This document shows positions 1 to 9,381 of a stretch of 64,000 nt of DNA, piece by piece (position 1 is the stretch's first letter; each line of letters opens with the position of its first letter). The stretch spans positions 50,973 through 114,972 of the forward strand of contig JACKAX010000008.1 of NCBI GenBank assembly GCA_020634875.1. The letters are read 5' to 3'. Below the pieces are notes generated by a model that worked only from the letters and a program-made list of their open reading frames with translations, was not told the DNA's origin and did no database searches. This DNA comes from Anaerolineales bacterium (GTDB lineage Bacteria; Chloroflexota; Anaerolineae; Anaerolineales; JABWBV01). The translations under genes and the position numbers were made by a program.

Positions 1-409
1 CCATTACGCTTGCCAGCACATCTTGCGGGGCTTGCTCGTAGAGGTCGGGGAGGACGAAGGTCAGGCGGGCGGAGGGGAGCATCAACGGGGTGAAGAAGGG
101 GAGGCCTTGTGTGTGGTCGTGGTGGAGGTGGGTGAACAGGATGGTAGCTTCGAGGGGGTGACCACCTGTTTGGCCCCGGACTGCTTTAGCCCGCTGCGCC
201 AGTTCCCGCCCCAGGCCAATGATGCCCGTCCCTGCGTCCACAATCAGGGTGAAGGTGTGTTCGGCGTTCCGGGCGGTGATTTCCAGGCTGGGGGTGTTGC
301 CACCGTAACGGAGAGTGGTGTTGCCAGGAACGGGGTAGCTCCCGCGTACGCCCCAGAATTTGAGGGTGAGTTGAGGGGAGTAGAGTTGAGGGGTCAGTTG
401 GGTGGTCAT
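1..409 (-). CDS. MBL-fold metallo-hydrolase, 5' part only (runs off the window start)
   Basis: The frame is open from an ATG at 409 to the window edge, giving the first 136 residues. Near the N-terminus it reads FWGVRGSYPVPGN followed by RYGGNTPSLEI, and at about residue 100 it has the zinc-binding HLHHDHTQG motif. Both are typical of the metallo-beta-lactamase superfamily branch that includes cAMP phosphodiesterase-like and PhnP-like hydrolases. A GGAGG ribosome-binding site lies about 7 bases before the ATG. The distal metal ligands are outside the window, so the substrate cannot be inferred. It is divergent from the transporter gene at 586. Confidence 0.85.
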   Translation of the reverse strand, partial: MTTQLTPQLYSPQLTLKFWGVRGSYPVPGNTTLRYGGNTPSLEITARNAEHTFTLIVDAGTGIIGLGRELAQRAKAVRGQTGGHPLEATILFTHLHHDHTQGLPFFTPLMLPSARLTFVLPDLYEQAPQDVLASVM

Positions 410-535
410 GGGGGGCCTCCGCGGAAAGGGGGTAGTGATAAAGTGATAAGTAATGAATTTGTTGTTGATGGTTTGATTATCTCTGCAAGCCCCTTTCCGC
501 GCTAGGAAAAAGTTCTCACCCCAGGGGGGCAATGT

Positions 536-564
536 GGGACAATCGTTATTTTTTTTGATAAGAT
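536..564 (+). promoter_or_regulatory. Possible promoter for the SLC13-type transporter gene
   Basis: GGGACA (536-541) and TAAGAT (559-564) are separated by 17 bases, 22 bases before the ATG at 586. Each box matches four of six consensus positions, so this is only a moderate candidate. Confidence 0.4.
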
Positions 565-585
565 AGCCTGTTGTGAGGTGAAAAA

Positions 586-2457
586 ATGACTTTTCAAATG
601 TGGCTTGCGCTGGGGATTTTGGCCCTGGCGATACTTTTGTTTGTGACAGAATGGATCAGGGTGGATGTGGTGGCTTTGGGGGTGGTTGTAGCTTTGATGG
701 CAAGTGGTTTGTTGACCACGTCTGAGGCACTATCCGGGTTTAGTAATCCGGCGTTGATGACGGTGTGGGCGCTGTTTGTCGTGGGGGGGGGGGTGCTCCA
801 AACGGGGTTGGCGGGGGTGGTCGGGCGGCGTATTCTTGCGGTGGCGGGAGGGCATCCGGGGCGATTGCTGGTGGTGATCATGCTCACAGTTGCGTTCCTT
901 TCGGGGTTTATGTCCGATACAGGAACGGTGGCCGTGCTTCTTCCGGCAATTATCACGTTGGCAAATACGGTCAAAATTAGCCCGTCGAAGCTGTTGATTC
1001 CGTTGGCGTTTGGTGCTTTGTTGGGCGGGATGACAACGCTCATCGGGACGACACCCAACATTATTGCCAGTGATGCTTTGCGGGAAGCGGGTTTTGTCCC
1101 CTTTGGCTTTTTTAGTTTTATGCCCATTGGGGTGGGGTTGGTCATTGCGGGGGTTTTGTACATATTATTGGTAGGCCGCCGCTTACTCCCTGAGCGACAA
1201 AGTGCGAAGGCTGTGACGCGGATTACCACGCCTCAGGAGTTGGTGGATTTGTACCAACTGCCCGATAATTTATTCCGTTTCCGCATTCGGCGGCAATCGG
1301 ATGTGACTGGAAAAACGCTTCAGGAAGTGGGCTTGCGGCACGATTTTGGGCTGACGGCGGTGGAAATTCAACGGGTGTCCGCCCCCCGCGCGGTGATGAA
1401 GGTGGGGGAAAGTGCGCTGGTTTTGCAATCGGACAAAATCCAACATTTGCAACCGGAGCCGGAATTAATTTTGCAGGGGGAAGATGTGGTGGTGGTGCAG
1501 GGGGCGGCGGAAGATGTGGCTCATGCGGCCGCGGTGCTGAACCTGGGTGTGCAACCTATTTCGGCGGGTGCGGGTGCGGGATTGGTTTCGCAGGAAGTTG
1601 GGCTGGCGGAGGTGTTGCTACCGCCTCGGTCAAATTTATTGGGCAAAACGATTGTTGAGATGAATTTTGGACGCCGGTTTGGACTGACAGTGTTGGGTAT
1701 TCATGGCCCTTCGGCAAAGGAAATGCTCGGGGTGGCGAATACGCGGTTGCGGTTTGGAGATATTTTGCTGGTGCAAGGGCCGTGGGAACGGATTCTGGCA
1801 TTGCGGGAACATCGGAACGATTTTGTGGTGATGGGGCAGCCGGAAACGATGGTCGGCGCGCCCGCGCGGAAACGTGCCCCTATCGCGTTGGTAATTTTGT
1901 TGGGGATGTTGATTCTGATGGTCGGAGAAATTTTCCCAGTGGCAACAGTGACGTTGCTTGCGGCGTTGTTGATGATCCTGACCGGGTGCCTGACGATGGA
2001 TGAGGCTTACGCGGCGATTGATTGGAAGAGTATTTTGCTGGTGGCGGGGATGCTGCCCATGAGTATTGCGCTGGAAAAGGTGGGGCTGGTGGGGATGGCG
2101 GCGACGCAGTTGACCGCGTGGTTGGGGAGTACGGGACCGGTAGCAGTGATGGCGATTTTGTTCTTAGTGACGACGGTGTTTACGCAGGTTCTTTCGAACA
2201 CGGCAACCGCGGTGTTGCTCGTGCCGATTGCATTACAGGCTTCTCTCAATTTGGGCATCCAGCCCCAGGCTTTGGTGATGACGGTGGCGCTTGCGTCTTC
2301 CATGTCATTTGCTACACCTGTTGGATCGCCAACGAATATTTTAGTGATGGGAGCGGGGAATTATAAGTTTGGCGATTATGCAAAGGTGGGGATTCCCCTC
2401 ATTTTGGTGATGATGGTAGTGGCGATGTTGTTGTTGCCCGTGTTGTTTCCGTTTTAG
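586..2457 (+). CDS. SLC13/DASS-type anion transporter with two RCK_C domains
   Basis: The 623-residue inner-membrane protein has two hydrophobic halves (about 1-200 and 430-623) around a soluble centre. Each half carries the paired Ser/Asp-Asn/Thr signatures of the divalent anion:Na+ symporter family: MSDTGTVAVLLP with IGTTPNIIASDA, then LSNTATAVLLVP with VGSPTNILVMGA. The central part contains two TrkA-C (RCK_C) modules, about 235-305 and 335-415, which in this family sense ligands or regulate transport. Substrates known in the family include sulfate and dicarboxylates; this one cannot be predicted. The ATG is chosen because GAGGTG lies 5 bases upstream. The coding strand is conspicuously G/T-rich. 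Confidence 0.9.
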   Translation: MTFQMWLALGILALAILLFVTEWIRVDVVALGVVVALMASGLLTTSEALSGFSNPALMTVWALFVVGGGVLQTGLAGVVGRRILAVAGGHPGRLLVVIMLTVAFLSGFMSDTGTVAVLLPAIITLANTVKISPSKLLIPLAFGALLGGMTTLIGTTPNIIASDALREAGFVPFGFFSFMPIGVGLVIAGVLYILLVGRRLLPERQSAKAVTRITTPQELVDLYQLPDNLFRFRIRRQSDVTGKTLQEVGLRHDFGLTAVEIQRVSAPRAVMKVGESALVLQSDKIQHLQPEPELILQGEDVVVVQGAAEDVAHAAAVLNLGVQPISAGAGAGLVSQEVGLAEVLLPPRSNLLGKTIVEMNFGRRFGLTVLGIHGPSAKEMLGVANTRLRFGDILLVQGPWERILALREHRNDFVVMGQPETMVGAPARKRAPIALVILLGMLILMVGEIFPVATVTLLAALLMILTGCLTMDEAYAAIDWKSILLVAGMLPMSIALEKVGLVGMAATQLTAWLGSTGPVAVMAILFLVTTVFTQVLSNTATAVLLVPIALQASLNLGIQPQALVMTVALASSMSFATPVGSPTNILVMGAGNYKFGDYAKVGIPLILVMMVVAMLLLPVLFPF

Positions 2458-2490
2458 GCGGGTGATGATGGGGCGTTTGTTCACCAAAAA

Positions 2491-2529
2491 GGGCGAGGCG
2501 GGGATGTTCATTCCCCTTTGCTTTTTTTT
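2491..2529 (+). terminator. Rho-independent terminator after the transporter gene
   Basis: A GC-rich stem (GGGGA / TCCCC, with further imperfect pairing outside it) is followed by a run of nine T residues. It lies between the convergent genes ending at 2457 and 2545. Confidence 0.55.
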
Positions 2530-2544
2530 TCGGAATGTGGAGGG

Positions 2545-4230
2545 TTAGGCCTCCTCTACAAAAACAACGGTACGGTTACGTCCGGCTTCTTTAGCCTGGT
2601 ATAGGGCTTGATCGGCACGGTCAATGAGAACGTTGAGGGTGAGGGTGCTGAAGGAGTCGTCTACAAAAATTTTGCTTACCCCTCCGCAAAGGGAGATGGA
2701 GACAGTTCCTTTTTCTGTTTCGATAGGGGTAATTTCCAGGGTGAGGCGGATGCGTTCAGCGACATAAGCACCCTGTTCAATGGTTGTGTCCGGCAGGATG
2801 GCGGCGAACTCTTCTCCCCCATATCGTCCGAGAATGTCGGTTGCGCGCAGGCCGTGGCGGATGATGTTTGCCGCGGCAATGAGGACTTTGTCTCCGATGA
2901 GATGTCCAAAGGTGTCATTAACATTTTTAAAGTGATCAAGGTCAAACATGATCACGCACAGGGGGGTGGTATCGTAGAGGGCTTTGGTGAAGGCGGCTTC
3001 GGCCAGATGGAAGAAGTGGCGGCGGTTGAATAGTCCGGTGAGGGGGTCAATCGTGGCGATGTGCTCTGCGTGGGCTTGGGCAATTTTACTTTCTTCGATT
3101 TCAGATTGCAGAGCCTGGTTGCGGAGACGGTAGATTTCGGCTTCTTTTTGGGTTTGTTCTAGCCGATGGGCAGTTTCCAGCGTTTTGAAGCGCATATCAG
3201 CCTGATCGTTGAAAACGTCTTCTTTGATATAGTGGAATTTTTCGTAATGGAGAAGGGCATTTTCATAGTTTTGGATTTGTTTGTAGGCTATCGCCAGGTC
3301 AGCATGGGTTTGGAAAATATCATGTTTGGCTTCAATGTCTTCGGCAATTTGCAGCGCACGCCGGTAATAAGAAAATGCCAGGTCTTGTTTTTCTTGCTGG
3401 AAGTAGATGCCTGCGAGACGGCGGTGTACTTCGGCTTCTTCCCGGCGGAAGCCGAGTTTTATTGCCAAATTCAGGCTTTTTTCCAAATAATGTAAGGCGT
3501 TGGGAATGTTTCCGCATGCTATGTAAACCACACCAACACTCAAACTGTATTCGCACTCTCCACGTTTTGCATCCATGGCCTGGCAGGTTTGTACACTTTC
3601 CAATCCGGCTTTTAAGGCGTTGTCATACTCTTTCAAACCTAAATAGGCATGGCACAGGCTGTCTAGTGTGGTAGCGAGGGCGTATTGGTTCTCAGTTTCA
3701 CGCGCGAGTTTTAGCCCTTTGAGTAAGTAATAGAGGGCTTTTTGGTGTTGATTGATAAGTACGTAGGTAAACCCGATATTATTGAGAATAATCGCTTGTT
3801 GGGAAGTATCCTGCAGGTCTTCAAAAATGTGATGTGCAGCTAATAAATGCTGAATGGAGGTGGAATGATCCCCTAGCCTCCCGTAAATAACGCCAATGTG
3901 ATTTTCTTCTCGGGCGATTTCTTCGGCCTTGTTGAGTGTTTTGAACATATCGAGGGCACGGTTGTAACAAACCAGGGCCGTACCATAGTCGGCAAGTTGA
4001 TCGCTAAGGAAACCGTAACGATGCAGGCTGGAGGCCAATTCGTATACATACGCAGACTCATCTGTGATGTGCAAATCGGCCAGGTCAATCGCCTGTTGTA
4101 AAATGGCAAGAGCTTGTGACAGGCTTTCTTTTTCTATCTCGCGGCTATGCTCTTGTAAGACCTTAATGCGCCCCATATCGTCAGTAGCCCTCGCGAGTTG
4201 GTCTTCCAAAGATGGCGCAAGATCAATCAT
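2545..4230 (-). CDS. TPR-GGDEF diguanylate cyclase
   Basis: The 561-residue cytoplasmic protein makes c-di-GMP from two GTP. About seven tetratricopeptide-like repeats cover residues 40-340, a charged helix likely to form a coiled coil spans 345-390, and a GGDEF domain fills 392-561. The active-site motif is GGEEF (471-475), a functional variant, and RATD (462-465) sits five residues before it in the position of the inhibitory I-site, suggesting product inhibition. No transmembrane segment is seen, so input probably comes through the TPR region. It lies 83 bases downstream of the HD-GYP gene on the same strand, pairing c-di-GMP synthesis with breakdown. No ribosome-binding site precedes the ATG, but a TATAAT sits 6 bases upstream, so the mRNA may be leaderless. 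Confidence 0.92.
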   Translation of the reverse strand: MIDLAPSLEDQLARATDDMGRIKVLQEHSREIEKESLSQALAILQQAIDLADLHITDESAYVYELASSLHRYGFLSDQLADYGTALVCYNRALDMFKTLNKAEEIAREENHIGVIYGRLGDHSTSIQHLLAAHHIFEDLQDTSQQAIILNNIGFTYVLINQHQKALYYLLKGLKLARETENQYALATTLDSLCHAYLGLKEYDNALKAGLESVQTCQAMDAKRGECEYSLSVGVVYIACGNIPNALHYLEKSLNLAIKLGFRREEAEVHRRLAGIYFQQEKQDLAFSYYRRALQIAEDIEAKHDIFQTHADLAIAYKQIQNYENALLHYEKFHYIKEDVFNDQADMRFKTLETAHRLEQTQKEAEIYRLRNQALQSEIEESKIAQAHAEHIATIDPLTGLFNRRHFFHLAEAAFTKALYDTTPLCVIMFDLDHFKNVNDTFGHLIGDKVLIAAANIIRHGLRATDILGRYGGEEFAAILPDTTIEQGAYVAERIRLTLEITPIETEKGTVSISLCGGVSKIFVDDSFSTLTLNVLIDRADQALYQAKEAGRNRTVVFVEEA

Positions 4231-4236
4231 AGGATT

Positions 4237-4242
4237 ATTATA
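4237..4242 (-). promoter_or_regulatory. -10 box (TATAAT) placed for a leaderless transcript of the diguanylate cyclase gene
   Basis: On the minus strand TATAAT ends 6 bases before the ATG at 4230, with no Shine-Dalgarno sequence between them. Transcription would start at or next to the A of the start codon. No convincing -35 box is visible. Confidence 0.5.
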
Positions 4243-4313
4243 AAAGGTTGCGTGATTTTCATCATCTATGTTCTTAAGGTTTTATTATGGAGTTAGAGGA
4301 TAGAAATGCTGAT

Positions 4314-7300
4314 TTATAAGCGCATAAAGGCAGCGACAATCTCCGGGTCGAAGAAGGTTCCAGCTTTTTCCTGGAGATAAGCGAGGGTTTGTTCTATGGA
4401 CCATGCTTCCTGACGATAAGGCCGTGGCGAGGTAAGTGCGTCCCAAAAATCTGCCAGGGTGAAAATACGGGCGGCTAGTGGAATTTGCGTGCCCTTTAAC
4501 CCGTGCGGGTAACCGGTGCCGTCCCATTTTTCGTGATGGTAGAGGGGAATATCCAATGCAGGTTTGAGATAGGCAATTGGGGCGAGCATTTCATACGCCA
4601 GGCTTGGGTGCTGTCGCATGATGGCCCATTCCTCTTCGTTCAGTTTGTCCGGTTTAAGCAAGATGGCATCGGGGATGCCCATTTTGCCAATATCGTGGAG
4701 CAAAGCCCCACGCCGGATATGGACGATTTCTGTCTCAGGGACGCCTAAATCTCGCGCAAGACGGATCGTGAGTTCGGTGACGCGCTGGGAGTGGCCTTCG
4801 GTTTCTTTGTCCCGCAAGTCTAGTACCCGGGACCAGCCTTCGATTGTGGCATCGTAAGCGAGTTCCAGTTCTAATTTCGAGCGTTGGATGCCTTCAAGCA
4901 TTTCCACATTGTCAATTGCGATCGCCACCTGACGAGCCAGCGTATTGAGAAAATCCAGCCAGTTTTCATCAGGGGTAATCGCTTCCCGAGAAAAGAGTTC
5001 CAAGACGCCTTTGATTTGTCCTTTGGAAATAAGGGGGATGCCAAAGTAGGTAACAAAATTTTCGGTTTCCAATAGTTGGTGAACTGGGTGGGGGTTTTCG
5101 GCCAGGTAGGTCTGAAAATTGGGGATGGAGATGATCTGACGTTCAAGGGCGGTTTGTCCGGTGCAGGTTTCCCCCAAGCGGAAGCGAGTGTATTTGATCC
5201 CTTGCGGGTAAAAACCACTACCCGCAGTAAATTCAAGCATGTGGCTATGTGGATTGTAAAGATAAACATCCGCCGCGGTGACGTTCAGTCGGGAATGGAG
5301 CTGCTCAAACAGAATATACAAGGTGGGACGCACATCAAAGCTGGAGGCAATGGCCTCATCCATTGCATGAAGAATGGCAAGCCGCTCCAATTGTTGTTGG
5401 GTTTGTTCAAATAACCCTGCCCGATAAAGAGCGTTAGCAGCAATGTCAGCAACGGCTACTAAAATGTGCAAATCATGTTCGTTTAAGGCAAGTTCACGCG
5501 CCAGCCAAAGGGTGCCGATGGTTTGTTGATGTGCCAACAAAGGAACACAAACTAAAGCCTGGGATGTTCCCAAGGCCTCTGCCCCGGGCAGCAAAGAATT
5601 GGGGCGCATGTGATTGTTGAGGTAAGGGCTATGTGTGGCAAGGACTTGCCCACTAATTCCTTCCCCGATATGGACGCGTGGCCGCAAAACTTCTGCCAGC
5701 ACGCCGCGAGCCACTTCGACAAATATTTCTCTTGAGCGTGGGTCCAGGGCTGTAAAGGCGGTTGCCTCGGCGCGGAAAAGGATGGAGAGTTGATCCAAAA
5801 TCACAGGAATCATCTCCGCTCGCGTAGGCGCTGTGCGGAGGGCCGCGCTCACACGTCCGATGGCTTCCACTTCCTGTTGGTGTTTGATTGTTTCTGTCAT
5901 ATCACGGTTAACAAAAACCATGTCTGTAGGCTGTGCAAAGGCATCGTACATCAAGGTAGTTGAGCATAGAAAGGTACGCTCGGTGCCATCTTTGCATTTT
6001 TGTCGGAGAGAACCTTGCCAAAAACCGTTTTGCAGGAGTTCGCCTTTTGCTTGCTCGAAGGTGCCATTTAAAAACCAGGTTGGAACAACATCCCAGGTTA
6101 CTTTCCCTAATACTTCCTCCGCAGACCATCCGTAACTGGTTTCGGCCGCGTTATTCCAGGATTTGATGTGAAAATTCAGGTCGGTTGAGATAATTGCATC
6201 GGAAACGTTAGATAATAAACGGGCCTGATAGCGGATTTCTTCTTCGGCTTGCTTACGTTTGGTGACATCGCGCAAGATGGCAGTAAAAAGCAAACCGTTT
6301 TCCATTTTTACATTCGAGATCGAAACTTCACAGGGGAATTCTTCGCCGTTATTTCGTAAGCCCACAATTCCTTCTAAGGGATGTCGAGTGGTTCGGCGCG
6401 TTGCTTGAGCCAGGCTGTAACGTTCAAAAAAGTGTTCGTGTGTCTGTCGAAATCGGGTAGGAATGAATTTCGATAACGGTTGGCCGAGCGCATCGGCGGC
6501 GGGAAGCATGAACATGTGCTCGGCAGCGGCGTTGAACAAGACAATCTGTTGTTCGACGTCAATGGTAATGATGGCGTCCATTGCGGAGTCGATGATATTG
6601 TTCAGACGGGTCCGACTATCTCTTAATTCCACCTCTGCTTGTTTACGGGAGATGGCGGCTGTTAACTGCCCTGCGATCCAGCGGAGGCGTTGCAACGCCT
6701 CCGCGGAGAAGCTGCCCTGGCTGGATAGATCAAGTATCCCCAGGTTTTTCCCTTCGAGGCGCAAAGGAATAGCCAGGATGGAACGGATTTTGAGTAAATC
6801 GTATAGTTGGGGTACCAGGCGGCGAATGCTTTTTCGGACGATAGGGGGGAGTGTTTCGGTCTCGGTAAATTCGAGAATCCACTGTTGAATTACCAATGGA
6901 TCTTGGATCAGTAATCCTTGTTCGGTGTTGAGAATTTTGGCAAAAAAACCATCTTCGCGAATGCGGATTTGGAGTCTCGGAATAGGGTGGCGGATCACTT
7001 GCTCTAAACGGTGTATTAAGTCAGTTTGGAGCGTCAGGTTGTGGAGTTGTATATGTTTTTCATCGGGACTGAGAAGATAAATGGTGGCGTCATTGCAGGA
7101 AAACATCTCGTGCGCTCTTTTGACTAGCAACTTCAATAGAGCGTCCAGACTTTCGCCTCGGTTAATTGCTTCATTGAGTGCATTGATGAGTTCCAAATCT
7201 TGGGTACGTTTCTGGAGTTCTTCCTCTGCCTGAGTACGTTCCCGTAGTTCTTCTTGAACCTGAAGATACAATTGAGCATTTTCGATGGCTTTGGTGACTT

Positions 7301-8774
7301 GATTAGCCAGCGTAGTCAGGAGTTGTTCGTGTTCCTGCGTGTACATTTGTGATGTATAGGATTGGATAGACATCATGCCGATGCAAGTGTGCCCAGCGCG
7401 AAACATCGGCACGGCCAGTAGAGACTGAACTTCTGGTCCTTCGTAGCCGAAATTATCGGCATTCGTTAGTTGGTCATGGGAGGCATCCCATTCATTTACT
7501 CGTAAAGCTTCCTGGTGTGTGGTGACATATCCGGCTAGACCCTGACTCGCAGCATATCTTTCGGTAGGCCAAAGACGATCTCGATCCCACAAATACACAT
7601 CTTCAATTTCATTTCGGGTTTCGGACAATAGAGAAATCACGAAGATTTCCCCTGGAATGAGACGTATGGCCGCGCGGTGGGTGGCTGCGTACACGTTAGG
7701 CAGTTCCAAGCTGGCAACAATCTCCTGCCCCAATTCATATAGGGTGGCAAGGTTTGTACTCTGACGGGCTAAGGTCTCCTCAGCCTGTTTCCGCTCCATC
7801 AGATCGGTAATGACAGAAATCGAACCTACAAATTCGCCCTTTTGCCACCGGGGAGCGCCTGTGATTAGCACCGGGCGAGGAGTACCATCTCTTTGACGCA
7901 AGTAAAGTTCATAGGAGGTCGTTTCACCGCTTTTTCTTGCCTTGTGAGCGTGGTTTTGTACTTCCAGGTGTTCAGGAAAAACAAACTCGAGGGGACTTTT
8001 TCCGATGAGTTCTTCTGGAGTATATCCCACCATTTTGGCATAAGCTGGGTTAACAAATTCAAAGGTCCGGGAAGCGTTTGTGACGGTTAACCCTTGCCCC
8101 ATTGCATTCATCACTTGAATGGCAAAATCACGCTGCGTTTCTAGTGCTTCCTCGGCGCGTTTGTGCTCGGAAATGTCCGTAATCAGGTTGAGCAAGTATT
8201 CTTCCTGGTTAATGGTTACAATTTCCGCAGAGATCTGGATTTCGCGCAATTCTCCTGATTTTTTCCGGATCAAGAGTTCCAGGTTGCGGAGCTTTTCCCC
8301 ACGGTAAAGTTTTTGAATTAACTGTCCGCGTAAATCCGGTTTTTCCCACATATTTAAAGCTAGGGAAGAATGCCCAATTACCTCCTCCCGCTTGTAGCCA
8401 AAGACTTGTAAAAAGGCTTCATTGACTTCAGTTAAGGTCTCATCGGACAAATTACTGATACAAATTCCAACTGGGCTATTGCGAAAAATCGTCGCGAAGC
8501 GGGTCTCACTAGCCCGTAGGTCTTGTTCCCCCGCTCGTAAGGTAGCTGTATGTTGGCGAATCAAACTGTAAAGTAACAGAGCTGTTACAAGGATATACCC
8601 CCAGCCTTTGTACAAACTAATTTTCGTAAGAAATGTAGGGTCTTGGGTAATCGTGGCAGCAAGTTGGTCGGAAAATAAAATCCACAACCCCCCAATCACC
8701 AAATAAATGCCAGCAATTCGGACAGCTCCCCACTTTTGCTCGAAAGTTGAGGAATTTATGGTGTGCTGATGCAT
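4314..8774 (-). CDS. Multi-PAS/GAF membrane sensor with HD-GYP c-di-GMP phosphodiesterase output
   Basis: The 1486-residue protein starts with two membrane helices (about 15-40 and 55-75) of the WILFSDQL...KGWGYILVTALLLY type common in bacterial PAS sensors. The order that follows is PAS, PAS, GAF, GAF, PAS, PAS, GAF, GAF and, from about 1290, an HD-GYP domain. The output domain keeps its metal and catalytic signatures: GHSQRV, LLHDIGKMGIPD, MRQHP, YHHEKWDGTGYP and DALTSPRPYR, so active c-di-GMP hydrolysis is expected. No histidine kinase domain is present. A frame extending to 8786 would begin with TTG inside the ribosome-binding site; the ATG at 8774 has GGAGG 5 bases upstream and is preferred. 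It is probably the first gene of a unit with the diguanylate cyclase at 2545-4230. Confidence 0.92.
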   Translation of the reverse strand: MHQHTINSSTFEQKWGAVRIAGIYLVIGGLWILFSDQLAATITQDPTFLTKISLYKGWGYILVTALLLYSLIRQHTATLRAGEQDLRASETRFATIFRNSPVGICISNLSDETLTEVNEAFLQVFGYKREEVIGHSSLALNMWEKPDLRGQLIQKLYRGEKLRNLELLIRKKSGELREIQISAEIVTINQEEYLLNLITDISEHKRAEEALETQRDFAIQVMNAMGQGLTVTNASRTFEFVNPAYAKMVGYTPEELIGKSPLEFVFPEHLEVQNHAHKARKSGETTSYELYLRQRDGTPRPVLITGAPRWQKGEFVGSISVITDLMERKQAEETLARQSTNLATLYELGQEIVASLELPNVYAATHRAAIRLIPGEIFVISLLSETRNEIEDVYLWDRDRLWPTERYAASQGLAGYVTTHQEALRVNEWDASHDQLTNADNFGYEGPEVQSLLAVPMFRAGHTCIGMMSIQSYTSQMYTQEHEQLLTTLANQVTKAIENAQLYLQVQEELRERTQAEEELQKRTQDLELINALNEAINRGESLDALLKLLVKRAHEMFSCNDATIYLLSPDEKHIQLHNLTLQTDLIHRLEQVIRHPIPRLQIRIREDGFFAKILNTEQGLLIQDPLVIQQWILEFTETETLPPIVRKSIRRLVPQLYDLLKIRSILAIPLRLEGKNLGILDLSSQGSFSAEALQRLRWIAGQLTAAISRKQAEVELRDSRTRLNNIIDSAMDAIITIDVEQQIVLFNAAAEHMFMLPAADALGQPLSKFIPTRFRQTHEHFFERYSLAQATRRTTRHPLEGIVGLRNNGEEFPCEVSISNVKMENGLLFTAILRDVTKRKQAEEEIRYQARLLSNVSDAIISTDLNFHIKSWNNAAETSYGWSAEEVLGKVTWDVVPTWFLNGTFEQAKGELLQNGFWQGSLRQKCKDGTERTFLCSTTLMYDAFAQPTDMVFVNRDMTETIKHQQEVEAIGRVSAALRTAPTRAEMIPVILDQLSILFRAEATAFTALDPRSREIFVEVARGVLAEVLRPRVHIGEGISGQVLATHSPYLNNHMRPNSLLPGAEALGTSQALVCVPLLAHQQTIGTLWLARELALNEHDLHILVAVADIAANALYRAGLFEQTQQQLERLAILHAMDEAIASSFDVRPTLYILFEQLHSRLNVTAADVYLYNPHSHMLEFTAGSGFYPQGIKYTRFRLGETCTGQTALERQIISIPNFQTYLAENPHPVHQLLETENFVTYFGIPLISKGQIKGVLELFSREAITPDENWLDFLNTLARQVAIAIDNVEMLEGIQRSKLELELAYDATIEGWSRVLDLRDKETEGHSQRVTELTIRLARDLGVPETEIVHIRRGALLHDIGKMGIPDAILLKPDKLNEEEWAIMRQHPSLAYEMLAPIAYLKPALDIPLYHHEKWDGTGYPHGLKGTQIPLAARIFTLADFWDALTSPRPYRQEAWSIEQTLAYLQEKAGTFFDPEIVAAFMRL

Positions 8775-8928
8775 GTCAGCCTCCAATCACAACGCCCTTG
8801 CCTATTCGGTTCAGCGTTGTTAGCGCAGATAACCTTTTAAATTTAAAGGCCAACGTAATTTACCTTTTATGTGTAACTACCTTGGCAGTGGTCCATTTCA
8901 ATTCTCTACGGAAGACGCACCCTGTGCA

Positions 8929-8964
8929 GAGGTTTGGGCGCAGCCTTTGACTACGCAAAACCTC
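8929..8964. repeat. Imperfect hairpin
   Basis: GAGGTTT (8929-8935) pairs with AAACCTC (8958-8964), and inside them GCGCAG pairs with CTACGC with one mismatch. The function is unknown; it could be part of the 5' leader of the HD-GYP gene. Confidence 0.45.
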
Positions 8965-9320
8965 CAGCCCTTTTCCTCCTCTTTTTTTCAGAACTTTCTC
9001 CTTTGTGTGAGTTGTGCCTTTAAGTTCAATTATGAAGAGGGAAATGTTTTTTACTCCAAATTCTTGGATGCTTTGGAATGAATGTAATCATACTATGTTT
9101 TTTGCCTGAGTGCTTGTGCAGGTTATCTTGTTCAAAATCACTTGTTACTGCTGGACAAGGTGTTAATTTGCCTGAAATTTGAGCCACCATCCTCCCCGCC
9201 TCGCTCAACAAATCATGGGATTGCGCTGTGTCATGTATAAGCAGACAATCACACCAGGATAGGATGTGTAGGAGGTACAAAAAGGTAAGGGTTTATCGGA
9301 AAATGCTAACAAAACGAAAT

Positions 9321-9357
9321 AAAAAAAACCCTCCGATCACAGGAAGGCTTTTTTTAT
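9321..9357 (-). terminator. Bidirectional terminator after the lexA unit
   Basis: On the minus strand CCTTCC, a 7-base loop and GGAGGG form a 6-bp stem with one G-T pair, followed by eight T residues. The plus strand also ends in seven T residues. It lies 25 bases after the end of the small gene downstream of lexA. Confidence 0.7.
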
Positions 9358-9381
9358 TTAATAGAAGTTAGTTCAAATCCT

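Larger units (their letters stand above)
8775..9381. other. 607-base stretch without a supported gene
   Basis: The stretch holds the upstream region of the HD-GYP gene, a hairpin at 8929-8964 and a terminator at 9321-9357. Short open frames here lack ribosome-binding sites and recognisable protein features. Confidence 0.6.

Noticed and set aside
23..505. Open reading frame of 160 codons on the plus strand
   Set aside because: It is the shadow of the MBL-fold gene on the minus strand, which has a ribosome-binding site and recognisable motifs.
9026..9280. Possible 84-residue protein in the gap upstream of the HD-GYP gene
   Set aside because: It has no ribosome-binding site, no family resemblance and irregular composition.
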